From Prochlorococcus sp. AG-409-O23 (GTDB lineage: Bacteria > Cyanobacteriota > Cyanobacteriia > PCC-6307 > Cyanobiaceae), in contig QCKL01000002.1 in the NCBI GenBank assembly GCA_003215355.1, positions 1-64,000 on the forward strand: DNA of 64,000 nt, read 5' to 3'. The translations under genes and the position numbers were made by a program. Positions 37,827 through 47,155 of this stretch are shown here, piece by piece. Within the stretch, counting starts at the first letter, position 1. Every line of letters starts with the position of its first letter. The notes under the pieces were generated by a model. The model saw only the letters and a list, made by a program, of their open reading frames with translations. It did not search any database and had not been told where the DNA came from.

Positions 37827-38972
37827 TTAAGTCTCTGAGGCTGTTTTGCGCTCTTCTGCGGGAACCCAGGAGCGCAAGTTGACGCCTGTGTAAATCTGAG
37901 AAGGCCTAAAAATTCGATTTGCACCTAGTTGCTCTCGCCAATGTGCTAGCCATCCAGCTACGCGTGAAATAGCAAAAACTGGAGTAAAAAGATCACGAGG
38001 AATGCCTAGCTTTCGGTAAACCAGGCCTGAATAAAAGTCGACATTTGGGTAAATCCCTTTTGAACCCAAGCGAAGAGCAGCTTCTTTCTCCACTGCTTGT
38101 GCTACGTCATACATCTCATCTTTGCCGAATCTTGCGAACAACTCTTCCGCAAGGCCTTGCAAAATCGTCGCTCTAGGATCTTTTACTCTGTATTCCCGAT
38201 GTCCAAATCCCATTATTTTGCGTTTGTTCGAAATTGCATTATCTAAATAAGTTCCTGCTTGGGTTGGGGTGCCAATCTCTTCCAGCATTGCGAGAACATC
38301 TTCGTTAGCTCCTCCATGTAATGGACCTGCAAGGGTTCCTACAGCTGATGCAACTACTGCATAAGGGTCAGTCAGTGTGCTTGCTGTTACTCGCGCACTA
38401 AAGGTACTCGCATTAAGGCTATGTTCAGCATGGAGAATTAAACAGCGGTCAAAAATCCTTGCTGCTAGAGGGTCTTGCTCCCTTTCAGTAAGCATGTAGA
38501 GAAAATTTGCTGAGTAGGCCAGATCATCGCGAGGTTGAATGGGGTCTTGTCCTTTGCGTATAAGTTGAAAAGCCGCAACCATTGTTGGGATCTTGGCAAT
38601 AAGTCTCACCACTGCGTCATAAACATATTGCGGGTTGTCAATTGCCCGACGCGAATAAAAAAGTCCTAGTGATGCAGCACTTGATTGAAGAGCATCCATT
38701 GGGTGCCCAGTCGCTGGGAAGCATTTCATCATGTCCCGGACACGAAAGCTCACCCTTCTGTGCATCTGAACTTCGGCTTCAAAATCACGAAGTTGTTGTG
38801 GATTGGGTAAATCGCCCCAGATCAATAGATAAGCAGTTTCAAGAAAACTGCTGTGAACTGAAAGTTCATCTATTGGAAAGCCTCTATATGTGAGGGTCCC
38901 TTTGAGACCATCAATGTCACATATGGCTGATTGGGTGACTGGTACTCCCTCAAGCCCTGGTCGCAAAGCCAT
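37827..38972 (-). CDS. gltA: Citrate synthase
   Basis: About 381 residues of a type I short citrate synthase. Active-site histidines are in [13 protein letters not shown] and [13 protein letters not shown], with [15 protein letters not shown] and the catalytic Asp in [16 protein letters not shown]. It makes citrate for 2-oxoglutarate and glutamate synthesis in the incomplete cyanobacterial cycle. ATG 38972 begins just before the conserved [12 protein letters not shown]; a TTG at 39014 would add 14 residues. It is the first gene upstream of ndhA on the minus strand, 17 bases away. Confidence 0.94.
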   Translation of the reverse strand: MALRPGLEGVPVTQSAICDIDGLKGTLTYRGFPIDELSVHSSFLETAYLLIWGDLPNPQQLRDFEAEVQMHRRVSFRVRDMMKCFPATGHPMDALQSSAASLGLFYSRRAIDNPQYVYDAVVRLIAKIPTMVAAFQLIRKGQDPIQPRDDLAYSANFLYMLTEREQDPLAARIFDRCLILHAEHSLNASTFSARVTASTLTDPYAVVASAVGTLAGPLHGGANEDVLAMLEEIGTPTQAGTYLDNAISNKRKIMGFGHREYRVKDPRATILQGLAEELFARFGKDEMYDVAQAVEKEAALRLGSKGIYPNVDFYSGLVYRKLGIPRDLFTPVFAISRVAGWLAHWREQLGANRIFRPSQIYTGVNLRSWVPAEERKTASET

Positions 38973-39113
38973 TTTTGTTGTTTCTTGCTGTTGCTCTATT
39001 GCCTTCTCCTCCAATAATGCTTTTCAAAAGTTACTCGGCAACCTAAGACGAATGCGACAAAATTAGTCTTGGTTTTAGTAAGCACATAAGTTTTGCCTTC
39101 CTAAAAGGATGAC

Positions 39114-39541
39114 CTATGTCGTTTCTCCGTTTGAAATTGAGGTGACTGGCTTTTTTGGCTGAAGATACCCCTGGGGTTCCCGTATCAATATCTTGGCCAA
39201 GCTACTGAGGTTTGGTTCATGGCCAACTACAAAGCATTTGTTAGACAATTCTCCAACCAAAGAGGTTGGATTTGCGTCAGGTTCTAAAAATTGATTGATT
39301 TCCATTTTGCTAGCTAATCCAATAGGAACTGCTATTTCAGATGAGTGGAGAGCTCTTGAGAATGGATTGCTGAATACTCTTTTGAGCAAAAATATAGCTC
39401 CTTGAAACTTTTGAGTGTAGCTGTTTTGAGTTGAATTCCCTTTGAGATTAGAGGTCGAAGGGCATCCTCATAGATCCAAAGACCCATTTATATTAATCCC
39501 ATAACGCATGAGAAAAAGATCAATATTATCCGTGGTTCCAT
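39114..39541 (-). pseudogene. sixA: Decayed phosphohistidine phosphatase (sixA)
   Basis: Remnant of a SixA-type histidine phosphatase spread over three frames. Frame one (from 39530 down) reads DNIDLFLMRYGIN, where the family has LFLLRHGI, so the catalytic His is Tyr (TAT, 39503-39501), and then hits TGA at 39470-39468. Frame two reads EDALRPLISKGIQLKT (39469 on). Frame three (39389 to stop 39114) reads SNPFSRALHSSEIA and CFVVGHEPNLSSLAK, with the second catalytic His. The C-terminus is also shorter than usual. ATG 39541 is the nearest possible old start but is out of phase with frame one. At least two frameshifts are needed, so it is not functional as read. Confidence 0.8.
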
Positions 39542-39718
39542 TGAGCCTTTCGAAAAAATTGGACAAATTCTTATAATGCTCTAGGGCTCACTTCAGCTAT
39601 TCATATGCTGCTGGTTAGTTCATCAGATAAGAATATATATTAATATTTTAAGTCCGTATTTCTTGAGAAATAACTATTTAAAAGCCTCTATTTTTTATTC
39701 ACTAATTTAAAATACTAG

Positions 39719-40072
39719 ATGAATTTACCATCTCCACAACATATCTCACCAGCTGATCTTCATTGCTGGCTGACCGCTAAGCAGCAAAAGCCAATCTTGG
39801 TCGACGTTCGGGAATCCGATGAATTAGAGATGGCTGCATTTCCTTTCCCTGTAGTCCATTTGCCCTTAAGTCAGGCTTCGGTTTGGAGCCAAGATTTACC
39901 CGATAAGCTCGCAAACAACAGTCCAATTGTAGTGATCTGCCATGCAGGGATTAGAAGTTTGAACTTTGGCACCTGGTTGATTCAGCAAGATTGGGGATAT
40001 GAAGTTTGGAATCTAGATGGGGGAATTGAAGCCTGGAGTTTGAATGTTGACTCGTCTGTCCCGCGCTATTGA
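39719..40072 (+). CDS. Single-domain rhodanese-like sulfurtransferase
   Basis: A 117-residue rhodanese domain. ILVDVRESDELEMAAFP is the N-terminal rhodanese signature, and the active-site loop VICHAGIRS has the catalytic Cys. WNLDGGIEAWSLNVD ends the domain. It probably carries persulfide sulfur; the acceptor is unknown. The 177 bases upstream are AT-rich and contain no gene that I can see; hrcA follows 78 bases after the stop. Confidence 0.9.
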   Translation: MNLPSPQHISPADLHCWLTAKQQKPILVDVRESDELEMAAFPFPVVHLPLSQASVWSQDLPDKLANNSPIVVICHAGIRSLNFGTWLIQQDWGYEVWNLDGGIEAWSLNVDSSVPRY

Positions 40073-40150
40073 GTAACTGGAAAAGACTTCTTCACACAAC
40101 AATTAGATGCGTGTATAGACCCGTACTATCAATTCATCTATGTAGGCCAC

Positions 40151-41149
40151 TTGGAGACTCTGCCAGAACGACAACAGCAGGTTCTCCGTGCAACGGTGCA
40201 CCATTACGTGGACACCATGGAACCTGTTGGCAGTAAAGCTCTAGTTCAGAGATTTGGACTTAAAGCTAGCTCTGCAACTGTTCGTTCTGATATGGGTGCG
40301 TTGGAACAAAAAGGATTGCTTACTCAGCCTCATCCTTCCGCAGGAAGAGTTCCTAGTCCTCAAGGGTATAGACATTATGTGGATTGCCTTTTACCTCCAC
40401 CTGGCGCACCTGTTCATCATCTTGAAGGAGAGCTGACTAACCTCAGCCTTAGATGGGCTGCTCTTGATGATTTGCTTTGGCAACTAGCTAGAAGGCTGAC
40501 GGATTTCACAGGTTTAATGAGCTTGATCACTAGACCTGAACGAAAGCAGCCCACTCTTCAGGAAATTCGCTTAGTCCAAAGTGGTGACAGGCTTTTGGTG
40601 ATGCTTGTGGAAAGTTCAAATCAAGCAAGTCATCTGAATCTTCGATTGCCACTTGAGGCTGCGAAGGAATTGCCTGCAATGGAGGATTGGATTCGAGATC
40701 AGTTGGGCCAATCAGCGAATGGCAATTTGGATTGGTCCAGTCTGCCTCCACAATTGCACTTGAGTGGATCGCTTCTAAGGGAGGTTATTCAGAGCCATCG
40801 ACAGTCCAAATCCATTAATGAAATAGGTGCAGTATTTCATGGGATGTCGCGGCTAGTTGCCCAGCCAGAATTTAGTGAAAGCAGTAGTTTTCGGCCTCTT
40901 CTGGAACTTATGGATAGTCAGCCTGCAGCAGTAGTGCCTGTAGGAGAGAATCAACTTGGTGGGGTTTGGATTGGTGCAGAACATCCACATCGTGCACTGG
41001 TGGATTGTTCTGTAGTGATGGCGTCCTATCGCAGTTCGAACAAGGGAATTGGTCAAGTTGCATTAATTGGCCCTACTAGAATGGCTTATGCCACTGCTAT
41101 GGCCTCAGTTCGCAGTGTTGCGAATCACTTAAATAGAATTTTGACTTGA
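40151..41149 (+). CDS. hrcA: Heat-inducible repressor HrcA
   Basis: A 332-residue repressor of chaperone genes through the CIRCE operator. The N-terminal winged helix has LPERQQQVLRATVHHYVDTMEPVGSKAL and SSATVRSDMGALEQKGLL, with the conserved HPSAGRVPSPQGYRHYVD next; the C-terminal half has GGVWIGAEH and LIGPTRMAYA(TAM) as in the family. TTG start 40151. I see no CIRCE repeat next to it, so its targets lie elsewhere. The stop is 8 bases from the convergent trpB end. Confidence 0.92.
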   Translation: METLPERQQQVLRATVHHYVDTMEPVGSKALVQRFGLKASSATVRSDMGALEQKGLLTQPHPSAGRVPSPQGYRHYVDCLLPPPGAPVHHLEGELTNLSLRWAALDDLLWQLARRLTDFTGLMSLITRPERKQPTLQEIRLVQSGDRLLVMLVESSNQASHLNLRLPLEAAKELPAMEDWIRDQLGQSANGNLDWSSLPPQLHLSGSLLREVIQSHRQSKSINEIGAVFHGMSRLVAQPEFSESSSFRPLLELMDSQPAAVVPVGENQLGGVWIGAEHPHRALVDCSVVMASYRSSNKGIGQVALIGPTRMAYATAMASVRSVANHLNRILT

Positions 41150-41157
41150 GTGGATTC

Positions 41158-42420
41158 TTAAAGTCGCAGTTCAAACTGACCGCCAAGTCTCTCTGCCACT
41201 GTATTTACGTCTTTATCTCCACGACCAGAACAATTAATTACTATTTCTGTTCCTGGATTGAGTGTTGGGCAAAGTTTTTCTAACCATGCAAAGGCATGCG
41301 CGGTCTCAAGTGCAGGAATTATTCCCTCTAGCTCACTGACAAGTTGCAGCGCTTTCAAAGCTTCTTGATCTGTGACTGCAACATACTCTGCTCTGCCGAT
41401 CTCTTTTAAGTAACTGTGTTCTGGTCCAACACCTGGATAATCGAGGCCTGCACTAATTGAATGTGCTTCCTGTACTTGGCCTTCTCCATCTTGGAGTAGA
41501 AGGCTCATGGCGCCATGAAGAACACCTATCCTGCCTTCGGTGATAGTGGCAGCATGTCGACCTGTATGGACTCCATCACCGGCTGCTTCGACACCAATCA
41601 TTCTTACTGAGGTTTCTTCTACGAATGGGTGGAATAGACCCATGGCATTCGAGCCACCTCCTACGCAGGCCAGAAGTACATCCGGCAAGCGGCCAAACTC
41701 TTCATGACATTGTTTGCGGGCCTCTTCTCCAATAACTGCATGAAAGTCTCTGACCAGCATTGGATAAGGGTGAGGGCCTGCGACTGAACCAAGTATGTAG
41801 TGCGTGCTTTCTACGTTGGTCACCCAATCGCGGATTGCTTCGCTTGTGGCGTCTTTGAGGGTCGCCGTTCCAGCTGAAACAGGTTGAACTTTTGCTCCTA
41901 ATAGTCTCATCCTGAAAACATTTAGGGCTTGACGCCGCATGTCTTCTTCTCCCATGTAGATAACGCAATCAAGACCAAAACGGGCGCAAACTGTTGCGGT
42001 AGCAACTCCATGTTGACCGGCACCTGTTTCAGCGATGATTCGCTTTTTCCCCATGCGAATCGCTAGCAAGGCTTGGCCTAGTGCGTTATTGATTTTGTGT
42101 GCACCAGTGTGATTGAGGTCTTCTCTTTTGAGCCAAATTCTTGGTCCCCCTTCTTTGCGGCGATAGTGTTCGCTCAGCCGCTTGGCTTCGTATAGAGGTG
42201 TCTCACGCCCAACATAGGAACGTAATAATTGATTAAGCTCGTCAGTAAAGGATTTGTCCTTCCAGGCGTCTTCTGCAGCTTGCTCTAGTTCAGCAAGAGC
42301 AGGCATAAGTGTCTCAGGTACATATTGACCGCCAAACTTGCCAAAACGACCTAAGGCTGAGGGTCGTGCAGTAATAGCTAGATCCCCGTTTATGGATTGA
42401 GCGGAAAGGGTGCTTTTCAA
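41158..42420 (-). CDS. trpB: Tryptophan synthase beta chain
   Basis: A 420-residue PLP enzyme joining indole and serine. [19 protein letters not shown], the PLP Lys in [31 protein letters not shown], and the phosphate loop [10 protein letters not shown] are present. TTG start at 42420; the first 25 residues are variable. No trpA adjoins, but trpG lies 20 kb away, typical of scattered trp genes in cyanobacteria. Divergent from the SUI1 gene by 43 bases. Confidence 0.96.
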   Translation of the reverse strand: MKSTLSAQSINGDLAITARPSALGRFGKFGGQYVPETLMPALAELEQAAEDAWKDKSFTDELNQLLRSYVGRETPLYEAKRLSEHYRRKEGGPRIWLKREDLNHTGAHKINNALGQALLAIRMGKKRIIAETGAGQHGVATATVCARFGLDCVIYMGEEDMRRQALNVFRMRLLGAKVQPVSAGTATLKDATSEAIRDWVTNVESTHYILGSVAGPHPYPMLVRDFHAVIGEEARKQCHEEFGRLPDVLLACVGGGSNAMGLFHPFVEETSVRMIGVEAAGDGVHTGRHAATITEGRIGVLHGAMSLLLQDGEGQVQEAHSISAGLDYPGVGPEHSYLKEIGRAEYVAVTDQEALKALQLVSELEGIIPALETAHAFAWLEKLCPTLNPGTEIVINCSGRGDKDVNTVAERLGGQFELRL

Positions 42421-42463
42421 CTGTAAGGATCAGAAGATAGAAACCAGCCTAAGAATTAGATCA

Positions 42464-42787
42464 ATGCCTAAGCCAAGTTGGCGAGAATTTGACAACCCTA
42501 TTGCAACTTCTCGCCCTAATAACTCAGGCCATACAACAGCTAAAGCTGATCGCCAAGTTCGTGTTAAAAGTACACGTGGCGGAAAAGGCGGTAAGACAGT
42601 TACTTTAATTAGTGGGTTAGAGCTTGATCCAGTAGAAGCTCGTGTATTGCTGAAAATTCTGAAGTCCCGCTGTGGGACTGGCGGTACTCTTAAAGAAGGC
42701 AACCTTGAACTACAAGGTGACAAAGTCTTGGACGCTTTAGAACTTTTGAAGAAAGAAGGGTTTAGGCCTAAAAAATCTGGTGGTTAG
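42464..42787 (+). CDS. SUI1/YciH-family translation factor
   Basis: A 107-residue protein of the eIF1/SUI1 (YciH) family. After a polar N-terminus come VRVKSTRGGKGGKTVTLISGL, the basic loop of the fold, LLKILKSRCGTGGTLKEGNLELQGDKV, and the C-terminal KKEGFRPK. In bacteria YciH-type proteins affect start-site fidelity; the role in cyanobacteria is not established to my knowledge. ATG 42464 gives the normal length; the frame is open 18 codons upstream. Confidence 0.88.
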   Translation: MPKPSWREFDNPIATSRPNNSGHTTAKADRQVRVKSTRGGKGGKTVTLISGLELDPVEARVLLKILKSRCGTGGTLKEGNLELQGDKVLDALELLKKEGFRPKKSGG

Positions 42788-42848
42788 GACTTTTAGAGCC
42801 GCTAGTTGTATCAGAATGGATTTTGGGAAAACAGTTTGATTTTTGGAG

Positions 42849-43487
42849 ATGACAAAAGCTGCATTAGAAGGATTAAATCCCAAGGCCACAAACATCGTTT
42901 GGCATCAAGCTTCGGTTAATAGGGAGGCAAGGGCTCAACAAAATGGCCATAAGAGCGTGATTCTCTGGTTTACAGGATTATCAGGATCTGGAAAAAGTAC
43001 GCTGGCTAATGCGATAAATGTTGCTCTTTTTGAGCGTGGAATTTCTTCTTATGTGCTGGATGGTGACAATGTTCGTCATGGTCTTTGTAAAGACCTTGGC
43101 TTTTCAGATTCCGATCGCGAGGAAAACATAAGGAGGATTGGCGAGGTTGCCAAGCTATTTCTTGATTCAGGTGTAATAGTTTTGACTGCATTTGTTTCTC
43201 CATTTTGTGCTGACCGTGCAAAGGCAAGAGCTTTAGTTAGTGAAGGAGACTTCCTTGAAATTTATTGTGCGGCAGATCTTCAAGCCTGTGAAAATCGTGA
43301 TCCAAAAGGGCTTTATGCAAAAGCTCGAGCAGGACAAATTAAAGAATTTACGGGAATTTCCAGCCCTTATGAAGCACCTGAAGCGCCTGATTTAAAGGTT
43401 GATACAGCCTGTCAAGATATACAGAGCTCTGTGTCGGAAGTGATTGGGAAAATGATCGATTTAGGCTTGATTCCACCTAATAATTAA
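42849..43487 (+). CDS. cysC: Adenylylsulfate kinase
   Basis: A 212-residue APS kinase producing PAPS. WFTGLSGSGKSTLANAI is the P-loop; DGDNVRHGLCKDLGFSDSDREENIRRIGEVAKLF and TAFVSPF are the APS-binding signatures; DPKGLYAKARAGQIKEFTGI is the lid. ATG 42849 is preferred to TTG 42843. Useful for sulfate assimilation or for sulfation of lipids/polysaccharides; no other cys gene is near. Confidence 0.95.
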   Translation: MTKAALEGLNPKATNIVWHQASVNREARAQQNGHKSVILWFTGLSGSGKSTLANAINVALFERGISSYVLDGDNVRHGLCKDLGFSDSDREENIRRIGEVAKLFLDSGVIVLTAFVSPFCADRAKARALVSEGDFLEIYCAADLQACENRDPKGLYAKARAGQIKEFTGISSPYEAPEAPDLKVDTACQDIQSSVSEVIGKMIDLGLIPPNN

Positions 43488-43559
43488 TGGCTAAGTAGAT
43501 CTAGATGCTTAATTAAATTGTTTAAACTACTTTCGAAATTGCTCACATAGGCTGTTTAT

Positions 43560-44117
43560 TTACATCTGATTAAAATATAAATTTGCTCCTAGTTTCATTA
43601 GCCTGGAATCTTTCTCTACCACTTCATCATGAAGCTTTTGGCGATAATTAGTGATCTTTTCTGAAAGTGTGGGGTCAGCAATTGCCAAGATCTGCGCAGC
43701 AAGTAATCCTGCGTTTAGTCCTCCTGCTATGGCGACGGTGGCCACAGGTATTCCATTAGGCATTTGCAAGATGGAATGCATAGAGTCCACACCAGATAAA
43801 GCTTTACTTTTGACGGGTACACCAATAACTGGAAGGGATGTTAAGGATGCAACCATCCCTGGTAGATGAGCTGCACCTCCCGCTCCTGCAATGATTACTT
43901 TCAATCCATTGAACTTCGCTTGACGAGCGAAACTAACCATTTCAAGGGGAGTGCGATGTGCTGAGAGCACGCGCACTTCTACTGCGACCTGAAAGCCTTC
44001 TAAGACTTCTATGGCAGGGAGCAGAGTAGATAGGTCAGAGTCACTACCCATTAGAACTGCGACTTGAGCCGTCAATTCAGCTTTTGCTGAAGGCACTTGT
44101 CTTGAAGTAGGGGGCAC
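43560..44117 (-). CDS. purE: N5-carboxyaminoimidazole ribonucleotide mutase
   Basis: A 185-residue class I PurE of purine synthesis. VAVLMGSDSDLSTL, VLSAHRTPLEMVSFA, IIAGAGGAAHLPGMVASLTSLPVIGVPV and the following SILQMPNGIPVATVAI are diagnostic. GTG start 44117; about 14 variable residues precede the core. It is divergent from nagA with a 55-base gap. Confidence 0.95.
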   Translation of the reverse strand: MPPTSRQVPSAKAELTAQVAVLMGSDSDLSTLLPAIEVLEGFQVAVEVRVLSAHRTPLEMVSFARQAKFNGLKVIIAGAGGAAHLPGMVASLTSLPVIGVPVKSKALSGVDSMHSILQMPNGIPVATVAIAGGLNAGLLAAQILAIADPTLSEKITNYRQKLHDEVVEKDSRLMKLGANLYFNQM

Positions 44118-44172
44118 TATTAATAATGACTGGTGTCCATTGGTCCCGCACTAGTTATCTTGGTCTTCTCTT

Positions 44173-45333
44173 ATGCGCAGGATCACTAATGTCCGGCTGC
44201 CAAAACCAATCGGGGTAAATATCGATCCCAATCTTTGGTGGCTTCTTTTGAATGATGAGGACATTGTTCTCTCAATTAAACGCATGCCTCCTGACGCTGC
44301 TATGTCTGGAGAGAACTGGGGCGGAGATTGGTTAAGCCCTATGGGTATTGATCTTCAAATAAATGGTGGTTTTGGAGTTGCTTTCAATGAGCTCAAGTTT
44401 GAAGGTCTACCTAAGCTTTTTGACTTATTAGATCAGCTTTGGGCTGATGGGGTTGATTCAATTTGTCCAACATTTGTGAGTTGTGGGGTCCCTGAATTAC
44501 GCCGGGGTCTTTCGGTCATTCAAGCGGCTAGAAAACTTCACTCTGCAGAGCGTTGTGAACTACTTGGAGCTCATTTGGAAGGCCCTTTCATATCTCCAAC
44601 TTATAGAGGAGCTCATAGTTTGGGATTTATTTGTGAGCCAAGCCTGGATGAGTTGGATCAGCGAATTGGTGATTTTGAAGATCAGATTGCGTTGGTCACC
44701 TTGGCACCCGAATTGAGTGGGGCTAATGATGTTATCAACAGGCTTTTGAAGTTGGATGTAGTGGTCTCATTGGGTCATTCTGCTGCTGATGCAAAAGTTG
44801 CTAGGTCTGCTTTTGATATTGGGGTGGGAATGATTACTCACACTTTTAATGCAATGCCAGGTTTACATCACAGAGGACCTGGGCCTATTGCTGAAGCAAT
44901 AAAAAATGGAAGGATCGCTATGGGTTTAATCGCGGACGGAGTGCATGTTGATCCAAATATTGCAGTGTTATTGCAGAGACTTGCAGATGAAAGATTGGTG
45001 TTGGTTAGTGATGCTTTAGCTCCTTATGGCTTGGGAGAAGGCGAATATCAGTGGGATACGAGGCTGATGAATGTCATTAACGGAACTTGCCGTTTAGTAG
45101 ATAATCAGATTTTGGTTGGCAGTACTCAAACTTTGCTTGATGGATGCAGAAGACTTGCAAGATGGAGTGGTGAGCCTTCTGCTGCAATATGGGCTGCAAC
45201 TATTTCTCCGCGCCATGTTTTAAAGCAAGGGGTTCCTGCGACTGAACATATTGTTGGTAAGCCTTTAAAAAATTTGCTGCGTTGGCAATTTAATTTCAGC
45301 GATTTTGAATTGACCTGGCATAGAGCTTCGTAA
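44173..45333 (+). CDS. nagA: N-acetylglucosamine-6-phosphate deacetylase
   Basis: A 386-residue amidohydrolase-fold enzyme that deacetylates GlcNAc-6-P in peptidoglycan/amino-sugar recycling. GIDLQINGGFGVAFN replaces the usual PGxIDxHxHG start, as in cyanobacterial NagA, and GAHLEGPFISPTYRGAHS holds the metal Glu; SLGHSAADAKVA and THTFNAMPGLHHRGPG give the metal histidines; VLVSDALAP the catalytic Asp. chlM begins 26 bases downstream. Confidence 0.9.
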   Translation: MRRITNVRLPKPIGVNIDPNLWWLLLNDEDIVLSIKRMPPDAAMSGENWGGDWLSPMGIDLQINGGFGVAFNELKFEGLPKLFDLLDQLWADGVDSICPTFVSCGVPELRRGLSVIQAARKLHSAERCELLGAHLEGPFISPTYRGAHSLGFICEPSLDELDQRIGDFEDQIALVTLAPELSGANDVINRLLKLDVVVSLGHSAADAKVARSAFDIGVGMITHTFNAMPGLHHRGPGPIAEAIKNGRIAMGLIADGVHVDPNIAVLLQRLADERLVLVSDALAPYGLGEGEYQWDTRLMNVINGTCRLVDNQILVGSTQTLLDGCRRLARWSGEPSAAIWAATISPRHVLKQGVPATEHIVGKPLKNLLRWQFNFSDFELTWHRAS

Positions 45334-45359
45334 GATCTCGATGGATTGATAATTAGCTC

Positions 45360-46073
45360 ATGGCTTCCGAACAACTTCAGGAGATAAAACAATCAGAGAA
45401 GGCTGAAGTTGCCAAATATTTCAATGGGATGGGCTTTGATCGTTGGAATCGCATTTATAGCGATAGCGATGAAGTCAATAAAGTGCAACGGAATATTCGG
45501 ATCGGTCATCAGAAGACAGTAGACGAGGTCCTTTCATGGCTAAAGGAGTCTGGGACTCTCAAGGAGATGAGTTTTTGTGATGTGGGTTGTGGAGTTGGGA
45601 GTCTTTGTCTCCCACTTGCAGCTATGGGGGCTGGTTCAATTGCTGCAAGTGATATTTCTGAGTCTATGGTGGCTGAAACTAGAAGACGTGCAGAACTAGC
45701 TGGTATTGACCTCAGTCGAATCACATTTAACACCTCTGATTTAGAGACTCTTCAGGGCTCATTTCATACAGTTATATGCCTAGATGTGTTTATTCATTAC
45801 CCCCAAGAGGCTGCAGAAGAAATGGTTAGACATCTTTGTGGATTAGCACAAGAGAGATTAATTGTCAGCTTTGCTCCTTATACACATCTACTTGCATTAT
45901 TAAAAAGGATAGGACAGTTTTTCCCCGGCCCAAGTAAAACTACGCGTGCATATACTCTTAGAGAAAAAGGTATCATTTTAGCTGCCAAAGAATGTGGTTT
46001 TTCCCCTAGCCGAAGAAAATTTAATCAGGCACCTTTCTATTTCTCACAGCTAGTAGAATTTCATAGAGATTAG
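45360..46073 (+). CDS. chlM: Mg-protoporphyrin IX methyltransferase
   Basis: A 237-residue SAM-dependent enzyme making Mg-protoporphyrin monomethyl ester, the substrate of AcsF (encoded 7.7 kb downstream). EVAKYFNGMGFDRWNRIY-type start (here KYFNGMGFDRWNRIYSD), SAM motif FCDVGCGVGSLCLPLAAMGA, and the C-terminal KRIGQFFPGPSKTTRAY fit ChlM closely. ATG 45360 is 26 bases after nagA. Confidence 0.95.
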   Translation: MASEQLQEIKQSEKAEVAKYFNGMGFDRWNRIYSDSDEVNKVQRNIRIGHQKTVDEVLSWLKESGTLKEMSFCDVGCGVGSLCLPLAAMGAGSIAASDISESMVAETRRRAELAGIDLSRITFNTSDLETLQGSFHTVICLDVFIHYPQEAAEEMVRHLCGLAQERLIVSFAPYTHLLALLKRIGQFFPGPSKTTRAYTLREKGIILAAKECGFSPSRRKFNQAPFYFSQLVEFHRD

Positions 46074-46127
46074 ACATTTTTAAATAAACTAGGGTTTCTT
46101 TGTTTCAGCCTTTAATCTTAATTCACG

Positions 46128-47153
46128 TTAAAGGATGGTTCCTGCTTCCATTTTTAATTTTTCAGGAGGCTTCGCCTCGAAGCAAAGAAAATCATTGCCA
46201 ATAGGGATATTTTTTAGTTTATGCGCATGTAAAAGATATCCACCTTTGCCTGGGGTAGAGCAAGGAGAAATTTTTCCATATTTCTTATAAAGAGTATCTC
46301 CTATCAAAGCACTTCCTATAGCAGCCAGATGAATTCGGATCTGATGTGGCCTACCAGTTCTAATGTTCACTTCTAGTAGATCAGCTTCTTTGCACCTCTC
46401 TAGTAATTTGATAGTTGAATAGGCCTCAAGTTTTGAATATATAGTAGATGAATCTTTGATCTCATTAGGCTGAGAATCAGCTGCATTCCAGACTGTGCCA
46501 ACTAATGGATGTGGATATTTGCTAATAGGAATATTTACTTCTATTGGGACTTTTAATTCTAAAATTGGGTTTATCTCTGCAAGTGCTCGATAGATCTTTT
46601 GAAGTGTGCTTTTCCCGCTACTCCTATCTCGGAAAAGTGCTGAAAGCTTTGCCCGACTATCTTTTTGACGTGCACACACTAGAAGACCTGAGGTGAATCT
46701 TCCTAGCCTATGTACTGGCCTGGGGATTGATGTCTTGTCAGCTGACTGAAACTGGAGGCTTAGAAGCTCGGTTAAAGTATGCTTTAAGAAGCCTCCACCT
46801 GGTACTACTGGTAGTCCCGCAGGCTTGTTTATAATAAGGATGTCATTATTGTCAAAGAGTGTTTCCCATCTTGCGGGCACAGCATCCTCTATCCATGGAG
46901 GACGTTCCCAGGTAACTAAGTCCCCCATGGTTAGATTTTTATTCATCTTTATTGTTGAATTATTTAGTCTTAACTGGCCTTGCTTTAATCTCTCTGACCA
47001 CTCTAGCCAGCTTGAATGTTTATAACTCGAACTAAGGATTTCCAATAATGATTTGCCGTCATCTTTTTTCGTGAGCACTTGCCTATATGTCCAACCATTG
47101 TTTTTATTAGCTGGAATTAATTCACTAGTTTCAGTGGCGTTACGTGTAGCCAT
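46128..47153 (-). CDS. RluA-family pseudouridine-synthase-like protein lacking catalytic Asp
   Basis: A 341-residue protein with an N-terminal S4-like part (SWLEWSERLKQGQLRLNNSTI) and an RluA-type domain: DILIINKPAGLPVVPGGGF, then VHRLGRFTSGLLVCAR, and RTGRPHQIRIHLAAIGSALIGD. The catalytic motif of the family is HRLD; here it is HRLG (GGA, codon on + strand 46701-46703). I recall HRLG homologues in plants and cyanobacteria, so this may be a subfamily trait rather than decay. Activity as a pseudouridine synthase is uncertain. It follows the regulator gene by 2 bases. Confidence 0.75.
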   Translation of the reverse strand: MATRNATETSELIPANKNNGWTYRQVLTKKDDGKSLLEILSSSYKHSSWLEWSERLKQGQLRLNNSTIKMNKNLTMGDLVTWERPPWIEDAVPARWETLFDNNDILIINKPAGLPVVPGGGFLKHTLTELLSLQFQSADKTSIPRPVHRLGRFTSGLLVCARQKDSRAKLSALFRDRSSGKSTLQKIYRALAEINPILELKVPIEVNIPISKYPHPLVGTVWNAADSQPNEIKDSSTIYSKLEAYSTIKLLERCKEADLLEVNIRTGRPHQIRIHLAAIGSALIGDTLYKKYGKISPCSTPGKGGYLLHAHKLKNIPIGNDFLCFEAKPPEKLKMEAGTIL

Positions 47154-47155
47154 TC

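Noticed and set aside
39114..39389. 91-residue ORF as a stand-alone gene.
   Set aside because: It is only the C-terminal half of a SixA-like phosphatase; the N-terminal half is in other frames upstream, so it is listed as a pseudogene.
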